Shown here piece after piece: positions 1 to 11,900 of a stretch of DNA of 64,000 bases; positions within the stretch are counted from its first letter, which is position 1, and every line of letters begins with the position of its first letter. The position numbers and the translations under genes were made by a program. This stretch comes from Ovis canadensis (Eukaryota > Chordata > Mammalia > Artiodactyla > Bovidae). The notes below the pieces were generated by a model. It worked only from the letters and a program-made list of their open reading frames with translations, was not told the DNA's origin and made no database searches. Location: NCBI RefSeq assembly GCF_042477335.2, contig NC_091727.1, positions 129,487,501-129,551,500 on the forward strand, given 5' to 3'.

Positions 1-171
1 ACCCCGTGGACTGTAGCCTACCAGGCTTCTCTGTCCATGGGATTCTCCAGGCAAGAATACTGGAGTGGTTTACCATTTCCTTCTCCAGAGGATCTTCCCA
101 ACCCAAGGATCAAACCCGAGTCTCCCGCATTGGAGGCAGACGCTTTAACCTCTGAGCCACCAGGGATGCCC
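1..171 (-). mobile_element. Bov-tA SINE, antisense, cut by window edge
   Basis: This is the antisense form of the ruminant tRNA-derived SINE. It shows the 'gattctccaggcaagaatac' core, 'ggatcttcccaaccc', and the RNA polymerase III box region ending in 'gagccaccaggga'. The 3' part of the SINE lies off the left edge. Confidence 0.95.
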
Positions 172-180
172 ATATATATG

Positions 181-599
181 TAATTATGACTGATTCACGT
201 TGTTGTGAAGAATCAAAGCAACTCCATTTTGTAAGGTTCCAGGAAAAGAGCCTTTGGAAATCCCCTGACCTCACCCCACCACCTGCGAACCAATCAGAAC
301 CCTTGGCCAGCCCGGGAAATTTGAGTCAAGCCCGGAAAAGGAGAATAAATCAGAACTCAACGCCTAACCCTTCACCAGAAGGTGACCAATCAGACCCGGA
401 GACTCCCGTTTTTTGAATTTTTCGCACGATAATACCCTATATAAGCAATGTAACCCAGAGCTCAGGGCTCCTCCCTATAGCTGCTGTGTCGGTATTGGTG
501 GGAGCCCCAGCTCGAGCTTGGTAATAAAAACTCTCTTGCTTTTGCATCGGATATCGGCTCCCTGGTGGTCATTGGGAGATTTCGCGACTTGGGCATAAT
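181..599 (+). mobile_element. Solo LTR of an endogenous retrovirus (gammaretrovirus-like)
   Basis: The segment has LTR architecture. There are two CCAATCA boxes near 291 and 386, a TATATAAG box at 438-445, and a polyadenylation signal AATAAA at 523-528 followed by a T-rich stretch. The end is '...cttgggca'. No gag, pol or env reading frame is attached, so it is a solo LTR. The tetranucleotide 'taat' occurs at both edges (181-184 and 596-599), a possible 4-bp target duplication, but the left edge then starts TA rather than TG. The class assignment is by style of U3 and length only. Confidence 0.7.
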
Positions 600-600
600 A

Positions 601-1060
601 GTTGTACAGCAGAAACCAATACATGATAAAGCAATTTTCCACCAATTAAAAAATAAATTTAAAAAAATCTCAAAACAATATCCAAATGTTCACCTTAAGT
701 AACTAGAAAAACAAGAAGAAACTAACCCTAAAGCAAGCAGAAGAAAAGGAATAACAAAGATTAGGGAATAAATAAATGAATTGGAAAAAAGAGAATCAAT
801 TAATCATTCTTGGCGCGGGGGGGGGGACAGCAAAACTGACAAAACTTTATCTAGACGGACCAAGAAAAAAAGTCTTAAATTACTAAGATCACAAATCAAA
901 CTGAGGACATTATTGCTGACCTTAGAGTTATTTTTTAAAAGGATTATAAAGAATACAAATGTATGCCAACAAATTAGATAATCTCGATGGAACAAACTCC
1001 TAGAAACACACAAACTATCAAGAAGAAACTAGGCTCAGAAGAAACTAGAAAGTCTGAACA
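601..1060 (+). mobile_element. L1 remnant (3' tail piece, then ORF2 fragments)
   Basis: Positions 601-670 resemble the 3' tail of ruminant L1 (a 'ccaat...ccaattaaaaaataaa' pattern like the one near 17,930). From about 690 to 1055 short plus-strand stretches match LINE-1 ORF2: 'SKTDKTLSRRTKKK' and, further on, 'CQQIR..SRWNKLLETHKL'. Stops and frame changes separate them, so nothing is functional. Confidence 0.75.
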
Positions 1061-1571
1061 ACAGGCAAAGTTAGTCAGTGTTCAAACTGAGTTTTCTTAG
1101 AACCTGTATCTGTCTCTGGCATCCACTAATTACAGGGCCAAACTAATGGCCAAATTTGTTTACACTGCCCCTGTAGTCCAGAGCCCATACTTTGAGCCAT
1201 CTCCTTATCTAACTCTCATATACCAAGCCAGTATTTCCCCTGAACTAAGTCAACCTAGGACAGATATCAGACAATTAGAGACAGCCTCCCTATGCCCCAA
1301 GGCCCACTAGAATTATTCAGACTAGCCAATCCTAAACTATTTACCCTGCTCTGCCTTGATTTCCAGGAAACCCAATAAAGACTCTGGCCTAGGCTTTCCA
1401 ATTACTCCTTCTTAACTCCTATTAACTGACATTGGTGCTTCCCCATGTGGCCTTGCGTGGTATGGCATACTCCCTCCTCTTGGAAAATGTAAGGGATAAA
1501 AACCTTTCAATAGCATTAACTTCTCCATGTTGACATTTAGTCACTCTGCAAATTCAAACACCTTGGGTATA
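1061..1571. other. Unclassified insert splitting an L1 remnant
   Basis: L1 ORF2 sequence stops near 1060 and resumes near 1572, so the roughly 500 bases between them are an insertion or replaced segment. It has an AATAAA at about 1373 and a 'gggataaaaacc' TATA-like string near 1494. These hint at an old LTR, but no family was recognised. Confidence 0.4.
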
Positions 1572-1876
1572 ATCACTGACACAGCAGGGGAAAAAATGAA
1601 ACAAACAAAAAAAAGTTTAAGACCAGATGATCTCACTGGTGAATTCTATAAAACAATTAGAGAATTAAAACCAATACTTCTCAAACTCATCCAAAAAGTA
1701 GAAAAGGAAAGAACACATCCCAACTAATACTACAGGGCCAACATTATCGAAGCCAGTCAAAGACATCACAAGAAAAAAAAAAAAAAACAGCTGCAGACCA
1801 ATATCCCTTATGAATCTAGATACAAAATACTAGAAAGTCAAATACGTCAGCATGCTAAAATAATTATATGACATGA

Positions 1877-2095
1877 TTAGGGATTCTCTGGTGGCTCAGT
1901 GGTAAAAAATCCACCTGTCCCCAATGCAGGAGACAGAGGTTCAATCCCTGGGTCGGGAAGATCCCCTGGAGAAGGAAACTGCAACCCACTCCAGTATTCT
2001 TGCCTGGGAAGTCCTGTGGACAGAGGAGCCTGTCAGGCTACAGTCCATGGCATTGTAAGAGAGTCAGACACCACTTAGCAACTAAACAACAACAA
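1877..2095 (+). mobile_element. Bov-tA SINE with target duplication
   Basis: A sense Bov-tA starts 'ttagggattctctggtggct' and ends in 'agtcagacaccacttagcaa' plus a short A-rich tail. A perfect 9-bp direct repeat 'atgacatga' flanks it (1868-1876 and 2096-2104), so it inserted cleanly into the L1 remnant. Confidence 0.95.
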
Positions 2096-3353
2096 ATGAC
2101 ATGACTACATGGGGTTTATTCCTAGAGTGCAAGATTGGTTCAACATATGAACATCAACAAATATGCCATATCAACAGACTAACGAGGGAAAACATAATTA
2201 TCTCAATAAACACAGGAAAGCATGTAACAAAAATCCAACACCCTTTCATGGTTAAAAAACTCAAAATACTAGGAATAGAAGGGAACTTTCTAAAGATGCC
2301 AAAGGGTATCTACAACACACACACATAAGTAACATAATGGTGAAAAAAGGATGTTTTCTCCTAAGATCAGAAACAGGGCAAGGATGTCTGCTCTTGACAC
2401 TTCTATTTAGCATTGTATGGGAGCCTCTAGTCGGGGTAATTAAGAAAGAAAAATAAATGGCATCCATATAATAAAAGAAGACTCAAAAGTAGACTCACTG
2501 ATCACGTGATCTTATACATTAAAAACCCTAAAGTACTCACAAATAAACTATTATAGCTAATACATGAGGTTCAACAAAGTTGCAGGATATCGATCAACAT
2601 ACAAAAAAAATCAGTATTATTTCTACACACTAGCAGTGAAAAATCAAAAAAAGCACACTATTTAATTTACAATAGCATTGAAAAGAATGAAGTAAGAATA
2701 TTAACTGAGAAAGTGCAAGACCTGTACACTCTAAATGACAAAATCCGTAGAAAAATATTTTAAAGACTAAATAAATGGAGAGGTATCTTGTGTTCACGGA
2801 TTGGAAGATAATACTATTAAGACGGCAATATTTGTTAAATTAATCTACAGACCAAAGCAGTCCTTATCAAAATTCCAACTGCTTTCTTTGGTGAAACTGA
2901 CAAGCTGTCCCTAAAATTTATATGGAATTGCATGGGACCTAGACAGCAAAAACCATTTTGAAAACGGAGAGCTAAGCTAAGATCTAACACTTTCCAATTT
3001 CAAAACTTACTACAAACCTAGATTAATCAAAATAGTGAGGGTATTATCATAAGGACAGACATAGAGATCAATGCAATAGAACTGACAGTCCAAAAGGAAA
3101 TTTACACACCTATAGTCAATTGATTTTTGATAAGGGTGCCAAGGCCATTTAATGGGAAAAAAGATAGTTTTTTTTTTTTTTTCCAAAAAACTGTGAAGGG
3201 ACAAATGATATCCAGATGCAAAATAATAATAATAATTTTGAACCCTACCTCACACAATATGAAAAAATATACTAAAAGTGAATGAAAGACTCAAATGTAA
3301 TAGTTAATACTATAAAACTCTTAGAAGACAGGTAATAAATACTTGTACCTTAT

Positions 3354-3497
3354 GTTAGTGGAGAAGGAAATGGCAACCCACTCCAGCATTCTTGCCTGGA
3401 GAATCCCATGGACAGAGGAGTCTGGAGAGTTCCGGGGTCACAAAGAGTTGGACACAACTTAGTGACTACACCACCACCACCACCACCACTACCACTC
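3354..3497 (+). mobile_element. Truncated Bov-tA with (ACC)n tail
   Basis: This sense 3' portion of Bov-tA runs from 'ggagaaggaaatggcaaccc' to 'agttggacacaact'. It ends in a run of about eight ACC triplets, so the 3' tail has become a triplet microsatellite. Confidence 0.9.
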
Positions 3498-4023
3498 TGT
3501 GTTAGGCAGTGGTTTCTTAAACGTAATACCAAAACGACAAGTAACTGATGAAAAAAATAAACTGGATTTCATCAAAACTAAAACTTTTATATGTCAAAAA
3601 ACACTACCGAGAAAGTGAAAAGGCAACCCATGGGATTAGAGAAGATATTTGCAAATGAATATAGCTGATAATCTAGTATATAGAATACATTAGAAAGCTT
3701 AAAACTTTATAAACTGAGTAAAAAGACAAAGAATGCAATTTAAAAATGGGCAAAGGATTTGAATAGACATTTCTCCAAAGAAAATATACAAATGGCACAA
3801 ACACATGACAACATCATTAGTTATTTGGAAAGTGCAAATCAAAGTCGCAGTGAGATACACTGATTGGGATGGCTATAATCGAGGAAATGGAAAAAATAAT
3901 ACTGTGTCAGTGAGGATTTGGAGGAATTGGAACCCTCATACACTGCTGTTGTGAATATAAATGGTGCTGCCTCTGTGGGAAAAAGCTTGGCATTTCTTCA
4001 AAAAGTTAGACTTAGAGTTTCCA

Positions 4024-4230
4024 TGTGTGCATGCTAAGTTGCTTCAGTTGTATCTGACTCTTTGCAAATCTATGGACCATAGCCTGCCAGCCTCCCTGTC
4101 CATGGGATTCTCCAGGCAAGAATACTGGAGTGAGTTGCCATGCCCTTATCGAGGGGATCTTGCATCTTTTATGTCTCCTGCATGGGCAGGTGGGTTCTTT
4201 ACCATTAGCACCACCTGGGAAGCCCAGAGT
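4024..4230 (-). mobile_element. Bov-tA SINE, antisense
   Basis: An antisense Bov-tA lies within the L1 remnant, from 'gtgtgcatgctaagttgctt' to 'ccacctgggaagcccagag'. The L1 frame resumes on its right. Confidence 0.92.
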
Positions 4231-4457
4231 TATCATATGACCTTGCAGTTCTACACCTAGGTATATACCTAGGTGTCAGAAGTGAAAACCTACATTCAAA
4301 CAAAAACCTATGCCCAAATGTTCACAGCAGCATTATTCATTATATCCATTATTCAAAAACTGGATACAATCCAACTGTCCATCGACTGATGAATGGATGC
4401 AGAAACATGGTATATATTCATACAATGAAATATTATGCAGCCGTTAAAAAGGAACAA

Positions 4458-5094
4458 AGTCTCTCGACCTTAGCACCGTATTCTGAGAAACTTCCGTGCC
4501 ATGACAAGTGAAGTGGGGGAAGAAGCAAATGTGCAGGCTGAAGCACAAAAGAAGAAAGATGAGGCAGAGGTCCAAGTAAACCTGTACACCCATGGAAGCC
4601 ACAGGAATAGAAACAAGGGAAGCCAGAAGCCAGGGACACTGCTGCAAATTGTTGGACTGCATGCCCACCGTCTAGAACTTATTTCAAAGGATCCTGAACA
4701 TCTATGGCCATTCTGATCACCATTGGGAGACCCACCTTGCTTATATTAAAATGGTCCCTTTTGTTCTTTTAGAGCTTCCCTTGTGGGTCAGACAGTAAAG
4801 TATCTGCCTACAATGCAGGAGACCCAGGTTCCATCCCTGGGTCAGGAAGATCCCCTGGAGAAGGAAATGGCTACCCACTCCAGTAGTCTTGCCTGGAGAA
4901 TCCCATGGACAGAGGTGCCTATTGAGCTACAGTCCATGGGGTCACAAAGGATCAGACATGACATGAGTGACTAACACTTTCACTTTTGGTCCTTTGCCCT
5001 GGATCTCTGACATCCTGGACTAATTTTGTTCTCAGTTGTCACTGAGTGTAACACATGTACAACAAATAATCTCTTTTGCTGTCTTAGTTGAAGA
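4458..5094 (+). other. Foreign insert in an L1 3' end (possible retrocopy)
   Basis: L1 sequence reads '...gttaaaaaggaa' at about 4455 and continues 'aaaaaaaggaatgaag' at about 5095 as L1 3' UTR, so the interval is an insert. The repeated 'aaaaaggaa' could be a target duplication. The left half contains a 71-codon frame (4501-4716) rich in Glu, Lys and Ala, starting MTSEVGEEANVQAEAQKKK. I do not recognise it. A Bov-tA (4771-4977) later entered the insert. It may be an old retrocopy of a transcript or simply an unrecognised repeat. Confidence 0.4.
4771..4977 (+). mobile_element. Bov-tA SINE
   Basis: A sense Bov-tA runs from 'gagcttcccttgtgggtcag' to 'gagtgactaacactttcac'. It lies inside the insert at 4458-5094. 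Confidence 0.93.
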
Positions 5095-5445
5095 AAAAAA
5101 GGAATGAAGTGCTGATACATACTACAATATAGATGACCCTTGAAAACATTATGGAAAGTGAAACAAGCCAAACATAAAATGGCATATATTGTCTGATTTC
5201 ATTTATATGAAATATCCAGAGTTGGAAAGTCCATAGAGACAGGAAACAAGTTAGCAATTGCCAGGTGGAGAATGGGAAACAACTGTTTAAACGGTACAGA
5301 ACTTATCCTTGGGTTAATAAAAATGCTCTGGAATTAGTGGTGATAGTTGCACAATATTGTGAATATATGAAAAATCACCAAACTGTACACTTTCAAGTGG
5401 TTAAAATAGAAAAATTTATCTCAGAAAAACTTAATTCTTGAAAAG
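5095..5445 (+). mobile_element. L1 3' UTR remnant
   Basis: This continues the L1 interrupted at 4457. It reads as the classical L1 3' UTR string of mammals ('gatgacccttgaaaacatta', 'gtgatagttgcacaatattg', 'aaactgtacactttcaagtg'). Confidence 0.8.
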
Positions 5446-5517
5446 AGAAAAAAAAATGGAGCCTTACATCTAGACAGCCTATGGCAGCAAAAAAAATTTT
5501 TTTTTCTTTTAAAAGGT

Positions 5518-6909
5518 CTGTATGCCAGCAAATTTGGAAAACTCAGCAGTGGCCACAGGACTGGAAAAGGTCAGTTTTCATTCTAATTCCAAAGAAAGGC
5601 AATGCAAAAGAATGCTCAAACTACCACACAACTGCACTCATCTCACACGCTAGTAAAGTAATGCTCAAAATTCTCCAAGCCAGGCTTCAGCAATACGTGA
5701 ACCACGAACTCCCTGATGTTCAAGCTGGTTTTAGAAAAGGCAGAGGAACCAGAGATCAAATTTCCAACATCCGCTGGATCATGGAAAAAGCAAGAGAGTT
5801 CCAGAAAAGCATCTATTTCTGCTTTATTGACTATGCCAAAGCCTTTGACTGTGTGGATCACAATAAACTGTAGAAAATTCTGAAAGAGATGGGAATACCA
5901 GACCACCTGACCTGCCTCTTGAGAAATCTGTATGCAGGTCAGGAAGCAACAGTTAGAACTGGACATGGAACAACAGACTGGTTCCAAATAGGAAAAGGAG
6001 TACGTCAGGGCTGTATATTGTCACCCTGCTTATTTAACTTCTATGAAGAGTACATCATGAGAAACGCTGGACTGGAAGAAACACAAGCTGGAATCAAGAT
6101 TGCTGGGAGAAATATCAATAACCTCAGATATGCAGATGACACTACCCTTATGGCAGAAAGTGAAGAGGAGCTAAAAAGCCTCTTGATGAAAGTGAAAGAG
6201 GAGAGTGAAAAAGTTGGCTTAAAGCTCAACATTCAGAAAACTAAGATCATGGCATCTGGTCCCATCACTTCATGGGAAATAGGTGGGGAAACAGTGGGAA
6301 CAGTGTCAGAATTTATTTTTTGGGGCTCCAAAATCACTGCAGATGGTGACTGCAGCCATGAAATTAAAAGACACTTACTCCTTGGAAGAAAAGTTATGAC
6401 CAACCTAGATAGTATATTCAAAAGCAGAGACATTACTTTGCCAACTAAGGTCCGTCTAGTCAAGGCTATGGTTTTTCCTGTGGTCATGTATGGATGTGAG
6501 AGTTGGACTGTGAAGAAGGCTCAGCGTTGAAGAATTGATGCTTTTGAAGTGTGGTGTTGGAGAAGACTCTTGAGAGTCCCTTGGACTGCAAGGAGATCCA
6601 ACCAGTCCATTCTGAAGGAGATCAACCCTGGGATTTCTTTGGAAGGAATGATGCTAAAGCTGAAGCTCCAGTACTTTGGCCACCTAATGCGAAGAGTTGA
6701 GTCATTGGAAAAGACTCTGATGCTGGGAGGGATTGGGGGCAGGAGGAGAAGGGGACGACAGAGGATGAGATGGCTGGATGGCGTCACGGACTCAATAGAT
6801 GTGAGTCTGAGTGAACTCTGGGAGATGGTGATGGACAGGGAGGCCTGGCGTGCTGCGATTCATGGGGTCGCAAAGAGTCAGACAGGACTGAGTAACTGAA
6901 CTGAACTGG
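5518..6909 (+). mobile_element. BovB (RTE) LINE, 5'-truncated
   Basis: BovB is a non-LTR retrotransposon encoding an endonuclease-reverse transcriptase. Only the reverse-transcriptase and C-terminal part remain here. Visible motifs are 'FIDYAKAFDCVDH', 'GVRQGCILSPCLFN' and the catalytic 'LRYADDTTLM' near 6130. Stops at 5871-5873 (Trp to stop) and 6528-6530 disable it. The element ends in the family's (CTGAA)n repeat at 6896-6908. It is a transposon gene, not a host gene. Confidence 0.97.
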
Positions 6910-8685
6910 GGAAAAGTCAAGAGCATCCTTTTCAATTACTGTATATACAGGGGACTTCAAAGAAGGGACAGAAAGTCTTCCCTGGGTGTTTCTATTGACC
7001 AAATACAGTACGCTGTGTTACCTTTTCTTTTTTTCCCATTATTGTGATCTGGTAGAATGGAGACCACCCACTGGTTACTGACAACCCCCCCCCTCCCCGC
7101 CCAACTACTTATCTTTTTTCAGGATTCCAGCAGGCTTCTGCTCTGGCAAAGACTTTATTCATTGTTGCCAGGACCCAGTAGCATCTCATTCAACTGGGAA
7201 GAGTGGTCACACCAGATCCCCAGAACTGTGTGGTTCCATGGTCTGAAGTTGAAATGGCCTAGCTGACACCCACACTGGTCCCTCTTCCCCGGTCCTCAAG
7301 GCTCTTCACAGTCCATCTAGCATCTGGGCTGTCACCACCAGATGACAGCCCCACCAAGCTCACTTCCCAAAGGTGCTACATCCTTGGTGACCTGGCCAGG
7401 GTAGACTGGGAGGGCATCAGCTGCAGGCATGGTCAGGACCCAGGAAAGCCAATATAGCCTTCAGGTCACAGTGGGTGAGGTCACCACTGTCTCAGGGGCA
7501 AGACTGGACTGGTTCCAGTGGCAAGGGTTCCAGGTCACTGAAGTACCAAAGCCACTGTACACCATTCCCTTCCAGCTCACAGCCCAGTCTGCCTAGGAGG
7601 TCTCCAGGGCTGGAGCTCCAATCTCACCTTGCTTTCTGCTGGAACTGACTACTTGAGCTAATGGGGTTTCAAAATCAAAGCTACCTAAACTTTCTGAATA
7701 CTTACACCTACATTAGCCTAAAGTAGTGTCATTGGCCCTAAGGGGCCCTTTCCTTCTGGCAGACTGTCACTTGATGGCTATATTACAGACTAGTGAAGAC
7801 TGGGCATTACACCACAATTTCCCACTCCACTGTGCTATAAGCAGATACAATCCAGGACTGCAAAAGACTGATGCAACAGACTCAGACTTATTAACAAGAG
7901 GTTCAAACTGCCTTTCCGGGACAGAACCCTCTCTTTTTACCCCTGATTTTGTTCCCTGGTATTGATAAGGGTATAAAAAGAGTGACCATAGTTCATTGCT
8001 GGCTCCAGGAAGTTCTGGGACTTACCTCCCTGCGATGAAAGTCTTACCGCAGTGAAAGTCTTGTCACGGGGTACAAAGACTGGTAGCACCGTTTTTTATG
8101 GCCCGGCTTGGGACAATGAAGTATAAGGCCACTAAACCTTCTTGCACTAATACTTGTGGGTTCCAGCAGAAACCCTCACAAACACATCCATTCAGCCCCT
8201 GGGGACCACACAACTACCGGCACAAAACCAGCAAAAGGGAGACAACATGGCTGCCACAGCCCCCTGCACATGCGCACAGAGGCATGGGGTTGTGGGAGGG
8301 GTGAAGGAGGGACCTGGACCTGGAGCAGTGTCTGCAAACAGGGTCTGGGAGGCTTTTCTTAACCTGAGGCTGGGGATGAGGGAGTTGGAGTTTTGCACGT
8401 GAGTTTGCAATACTTTAGTTAAAGTTGCTACATATAAATTCAAAAATCACCAAAATGGGACTCTGGTGCATCAGGACAGAATTCCAGCTGCCTAGGAAGC
8501 ATATTTGAGCAGCAGGAATTGGATGGAAAATGGATACGAGTTAGACAGCTGCATTTGAGCAGTGAGGGTGCCCTGGGAGCTGCTTCTAGGACCCAAGAAG
8601 AGGAGGCTGCTATAGGCAGTGAGGCCAATGTGGTGGATGAGGGTAAAACCAGGTATTTGGAACTGTGAATGAAAAATGTTGCCTA
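6910..8685. other. Unassigned stretch, LTR-like promoter near 7960
   Basis: No host exon was found. A run of C at 7084-7092 is a local low-complexity tract. Around 7965-7985 'gggtataaaaagagtg' resembles a TATA box, and the surrounding 7640-8100 has the composition of an old LTR, but I could not name a family. The short overlapping frames at 8098-8402 show no recognisable domain. Confidence 0.35.
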
Positions 8686-8686
8686 C

Positions 8687-8860
8687 GACTTCCCCAGTGA
8701 TCCAGCAGCTGAGACTCTGCACTCCCAATGCAGGGGGTCCAAGTTTGATCCCTGGTGGGGGAACTAAATCCCACATGCCACAGTTAAAGATCTGCCTATC
8801 ACAATCGAAGATCCCACATGCTGCAACTGATACCTAGCACAGCCAAATAAATAAATATTT
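8687..8860 (+). mobile_element. CHR-type tRNA-derived SINE
   Basis: This is the cetartiodactyl SINE sharing a tRNA-like head. It shows 'cttccccagtgatccagcag', 'caatgcagggggtccaagtt', 'gatccctggtgggggaac' and 'tcccacatgc', and ends in (AAAT)n. Confidence 0.85.
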
Positions 8861-9282
8861 TTAAAAAGAAAAATGTCCAAGAGGGAGGGGACATACGTAT
8901 ACCTATGGCTGATTCATGTGGATGTTTGATAGAAACCAACACAATTCTGTAAAACAATTATCCTTCAGTTTAAAAAACTTCATTTTAAAAAATGCTTTAT
9001 AAAACTGGAAAAAAGGAAGTTGGCTGGCTATCTTTGCTGTGCCCCTCACTACCTCAGCCTTTTGTTCTCAATAAAATCTCTACTCTTAAAAAAAAGAAAA
9101 GAAAAGAAAAATGGCTCCTGCCATATTAGCAAACAAAGGATGCCCTCAACCACAGTATTTGCCCCAGTAGTGAGCCCTGAGGGGACTCAGGATGGGAAAG
9201 AACAGGATACTGGCCCTAGATAGCTAAGGTGCATATCAAATGAATGATTTCAATGAGCCTAGACTCTTGCATCTTCCCACAC

Positions 9283-9400
9283 AGGAAATTCCTGGAGTAG
9301 GAAATGTCAACCCACTCCAGTACTCTTGCCTGGAAAATTCCATGGACAGAGGAGCCTGGGGTCTCACAGAGTCAGACACAACTGAGCATGCACACATAAA
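9283..9400 (+). mobile_element. Bov-tA SINE, 5'-truncated
   Basis: This sense 3' part of Bov-tA runs from 'attcctggagtaggaaatgt' to 'cagacacaactgagcatgca'. Confidence 0.88.
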
Positions 9401-9633
9401 CACAGGAAAAGCACTAAATTCATTAACTTGAGATGTCTGGGTTTTCTTTAAATAATGGTGAGAGACTTTTGATGTTCCAACTATCTGGTCTTTGTTGCAA
9501 AACTACTATATATCCCAGTTCTTCCCATAACTCTTCAGAACCATCCCTTAGAGCTATCTGAGAGTCTGCCTCCCAGGCTTAAGTTCTCAGAAAGTCCTTT
9601 GAATAAATTATAAATCTCAACTTTTAGGTTGTG

Positions 9634-11331
9634 TGCCGGGAGCCAGCGTGAGGAACTCTGCCCTTGGCAAAGGTCATGAGGAAGGAGGCTCAGCATAGGC
9701 AAAGGCAGGATCGAGCCTCAGGAAACCCCCTGTTCCTGAGCATCTACCCCCAAAACCAGAGTCTGTTTTATGCTCTCACCTATACCTCTGACTTTACGGG
9801 GGTTTCTCCCCCATCACCATTTCTCTTGGAGAAGGAGTTAACTTGCAGCTCCAGTTAATTAAAATTCCTGGGCGTGACAAGAGTGTTTCAACTTACAAAC
9901 TCCTCTGAAGGTTCTCTAGCCTGCCTGAGCAGGTTCGTCTGGCCACATGTGATTGTTTACAGCCTCCCAACCGTGAGAGGCACGAGATGCTTTAAAACTT
10001 TCTATATACAGACTCTTTTGAAAAGTTAGAAAATTATTAGTATAGTATAGTGGGTTGATTAGGAATTATATTGGTGAAGGGTTTTTCATTTATTGTGCCA
10101 ATAATTACTGCTAATTCCCTGCCCTGGGTGTGACAAGGGTGTCTCAGGTCAAACCTCTCTGCTGACAGACTAGCTTGTGTGACAACCTCTCAACCATAAA
10201 CAGCACAGAGAGTTTGGAGTATTTTGAAAATCTTAATTAGCATAGGGCTTTTCTCATTGTTGAGTCAATGATTGCCGCCAGGCCTCCATATCCTTAGGCA
10301 CCTGGGAATATATTAATGTATTTGGAATATAGAAAAGGAAATATAGTAGTTTTTGATGATAGCAATACTAGACTTTTCGAGTTAATGAATTTTCTCTTTT
10401 GTTATAGATCACTGTACTTTGTTATAAATCACTGTGTCCTTGCTATGTAAAAATGTAACTTTATCACTATCTTAAGACTAAATAATCTTAAGGGGAGTAC
10501 TGGTGAAGGGTTTTCATTTGTTGAGCCAATATTTGCTGCTAAATCTCCATATTCCTTGCCCTTATAATGAATATAACTAGCATTTAGGAGAAGTAAGTAT
10601 TAACCTTTAAGATTAATCATGTTAAACCTTAGACTAAGTAAATTCCTTTCTTGATTGTAACCCACTACACCCTCACCCTATAGGAATGCAACTTTATTTG
10701 GAGGGTGGCACCCGGTTTAAGAAAAAAATCACCCCTGGAAAAAATAAGTTTTCTGGTTGACTGACCGTTATCAGAAAGGGCCATAAAATGTCAGCAGGCC
10801 TCAAGGCCAGAAGATGATGTAAAACCCATAAGACCTTTGTATAATTTTATATGAAGCACCTGATTGTGACAAGGGTCAGGTCTGCTGACCCCCACGTGAC
10901 TCTGTATTCATCCCTATGTATAACAAAAAGTATATAAGCAAACCTGAAAAATAAATCAGATCAGTTTCTGGGAAGACTGATTCCCCTGTGTCATTTCTTT
11001 CTTGCTCCCCATTTTTCTGGCTGAATTCCCATCTGGTACGTGGGTACTCACCAAGCCTACTAATTCTGCCTGGGCTTCTAAGATCGGACCGGAGAGGCCT
11101 CAGTGCCTCCTCTCCTTCGGGAGAATGGAAAGACGCCTGTGGCCTATGTAGGTGGTGATTGGTATTCCACGTAAACCAAGTTATTCAGCCTCCTTTTCTC
11201 CACTAATTTTCCTACTACACTATGCATTTCTAATCTCTCTCTATATCTGTAATTAAATAAGTTTTTTCTTAGGACGCCTACTCCTTCTCCCCTTCGAATT
11301 ACCCTGGATCCACTGGGGCTGGACCCCGGCA
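9634..11331 (+). mobile_element. Solo LTR of a class II (beta-like) endogenous retrovirus
   Basis: The 1,698-bp LTR starts TGCCGGG and ends CCCGGCA, a perfect terminal inverted repeat. It is flanked by a perfect 6-bp duplication 'gttgtg' (9628-9633 and 11332-11337), the size typical of class II ERVs. It has a TATATAAG box at 10931-10938 and AATAAA at 10950-10955, which places U3 at 9634 to about 10,960. U3 carries three imperfect copies of a module beginning 'ggtgaagggttttt' (near 10,069 and 10,498, with a diverged one near 10,245). No internal retroviral genes remain, so it arose by LTR-LTR recombination. Confidence 0.93.
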
Positions 11332-11900
11332 GTTGTGCGTTTTTGTTTTTTGGTTTTTTTTCATCCAACAGAGCCTAGGTCCTGCTGACTCCAAAGTCTG
11401 TGCCCTTGTTCACCTTTCTCCTAGAGCCTGGCACGTAGGAGATACCAATAAACATCATTTGAATAAGTAAATTTACACCATGGCTTTTCTGAAAAACTCC
11501 TTCCCTCCATCTCTGATAAAATCCCTCCAAATCTCTCAAGGCCCAGCTGAAATGTAGCCTCTTCCATGTAGCATTGGGTAATTTTGTGTCCCCTCTCAAC
11601 CCAGCAGATGTGGTCACTCCTGTGGCCATGGAGTGAGTAAGGGAGAGATAGGGAGAGGCATTCATGCTGGAGTGCAGAGGAGTGTTCAGTCCTTTGGGAT
11701 GGGACAGAGCTGGACTAGCAGGTAAATTCTGAGTTTTGCAAATGGAGATTTTTGGCTCTTAAATTTGTCTATTGGAGTTAAGGTTGCTACAGGAGATTTT
11801 ACCTGATTAAATCCATGACTTAATAACCCATCCTGAATCCTACTGTTAGGTAGTTAGAATAGGAAAAAGGAGTCCAGAATGGCAGTGGCTAAAAGACAAA
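11332..11900. other. Short non-coding spacer with a probable MIR fragment
   Basis: A T-rich run follows the LTR duplication. 'gagcctggcacgtaggagat' followed by 'aataaacatcatttgaataa' near 11,425-11,470 resembles the 3' end of a MIR element. Nothing coding was recognised. Confidence 0.5.

Larger units (their letters stand above)
1572..4457 (+). mobile_element. L1 ORF2 3' half, decayed and interrupted by SINEs
   Basis: Plus-strand fragments follow LINE-1 ORF2 order: 'RPDDLTGEFYKT' near 1620, a 'GLFLECKIGS...HINRLTRENIIISI' stretch near 2105-2215 and 'KIQHPFMVKKL' near 2232. The C-terminal region follows at 4320-4457, including the part that reads 'TMKYYAAVKK'-like. Bov-tA copies interrupt it at 1877-2095, 3354-3497 and 4024-4230. 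Many stops make it a relic. Confidence 0.85.

Noticed and set aside
186-598. Short frames in the first LTR as retroviral genes
   Set aside because: They fall inside U3/R of a solo LTR and match no retroviral protein.
3449-3497. Triplet run (ACC)n as a CRISPR-like or coding repeat
   Set aside because: It is the simple-sequence tail of a Bov-tA SINE.
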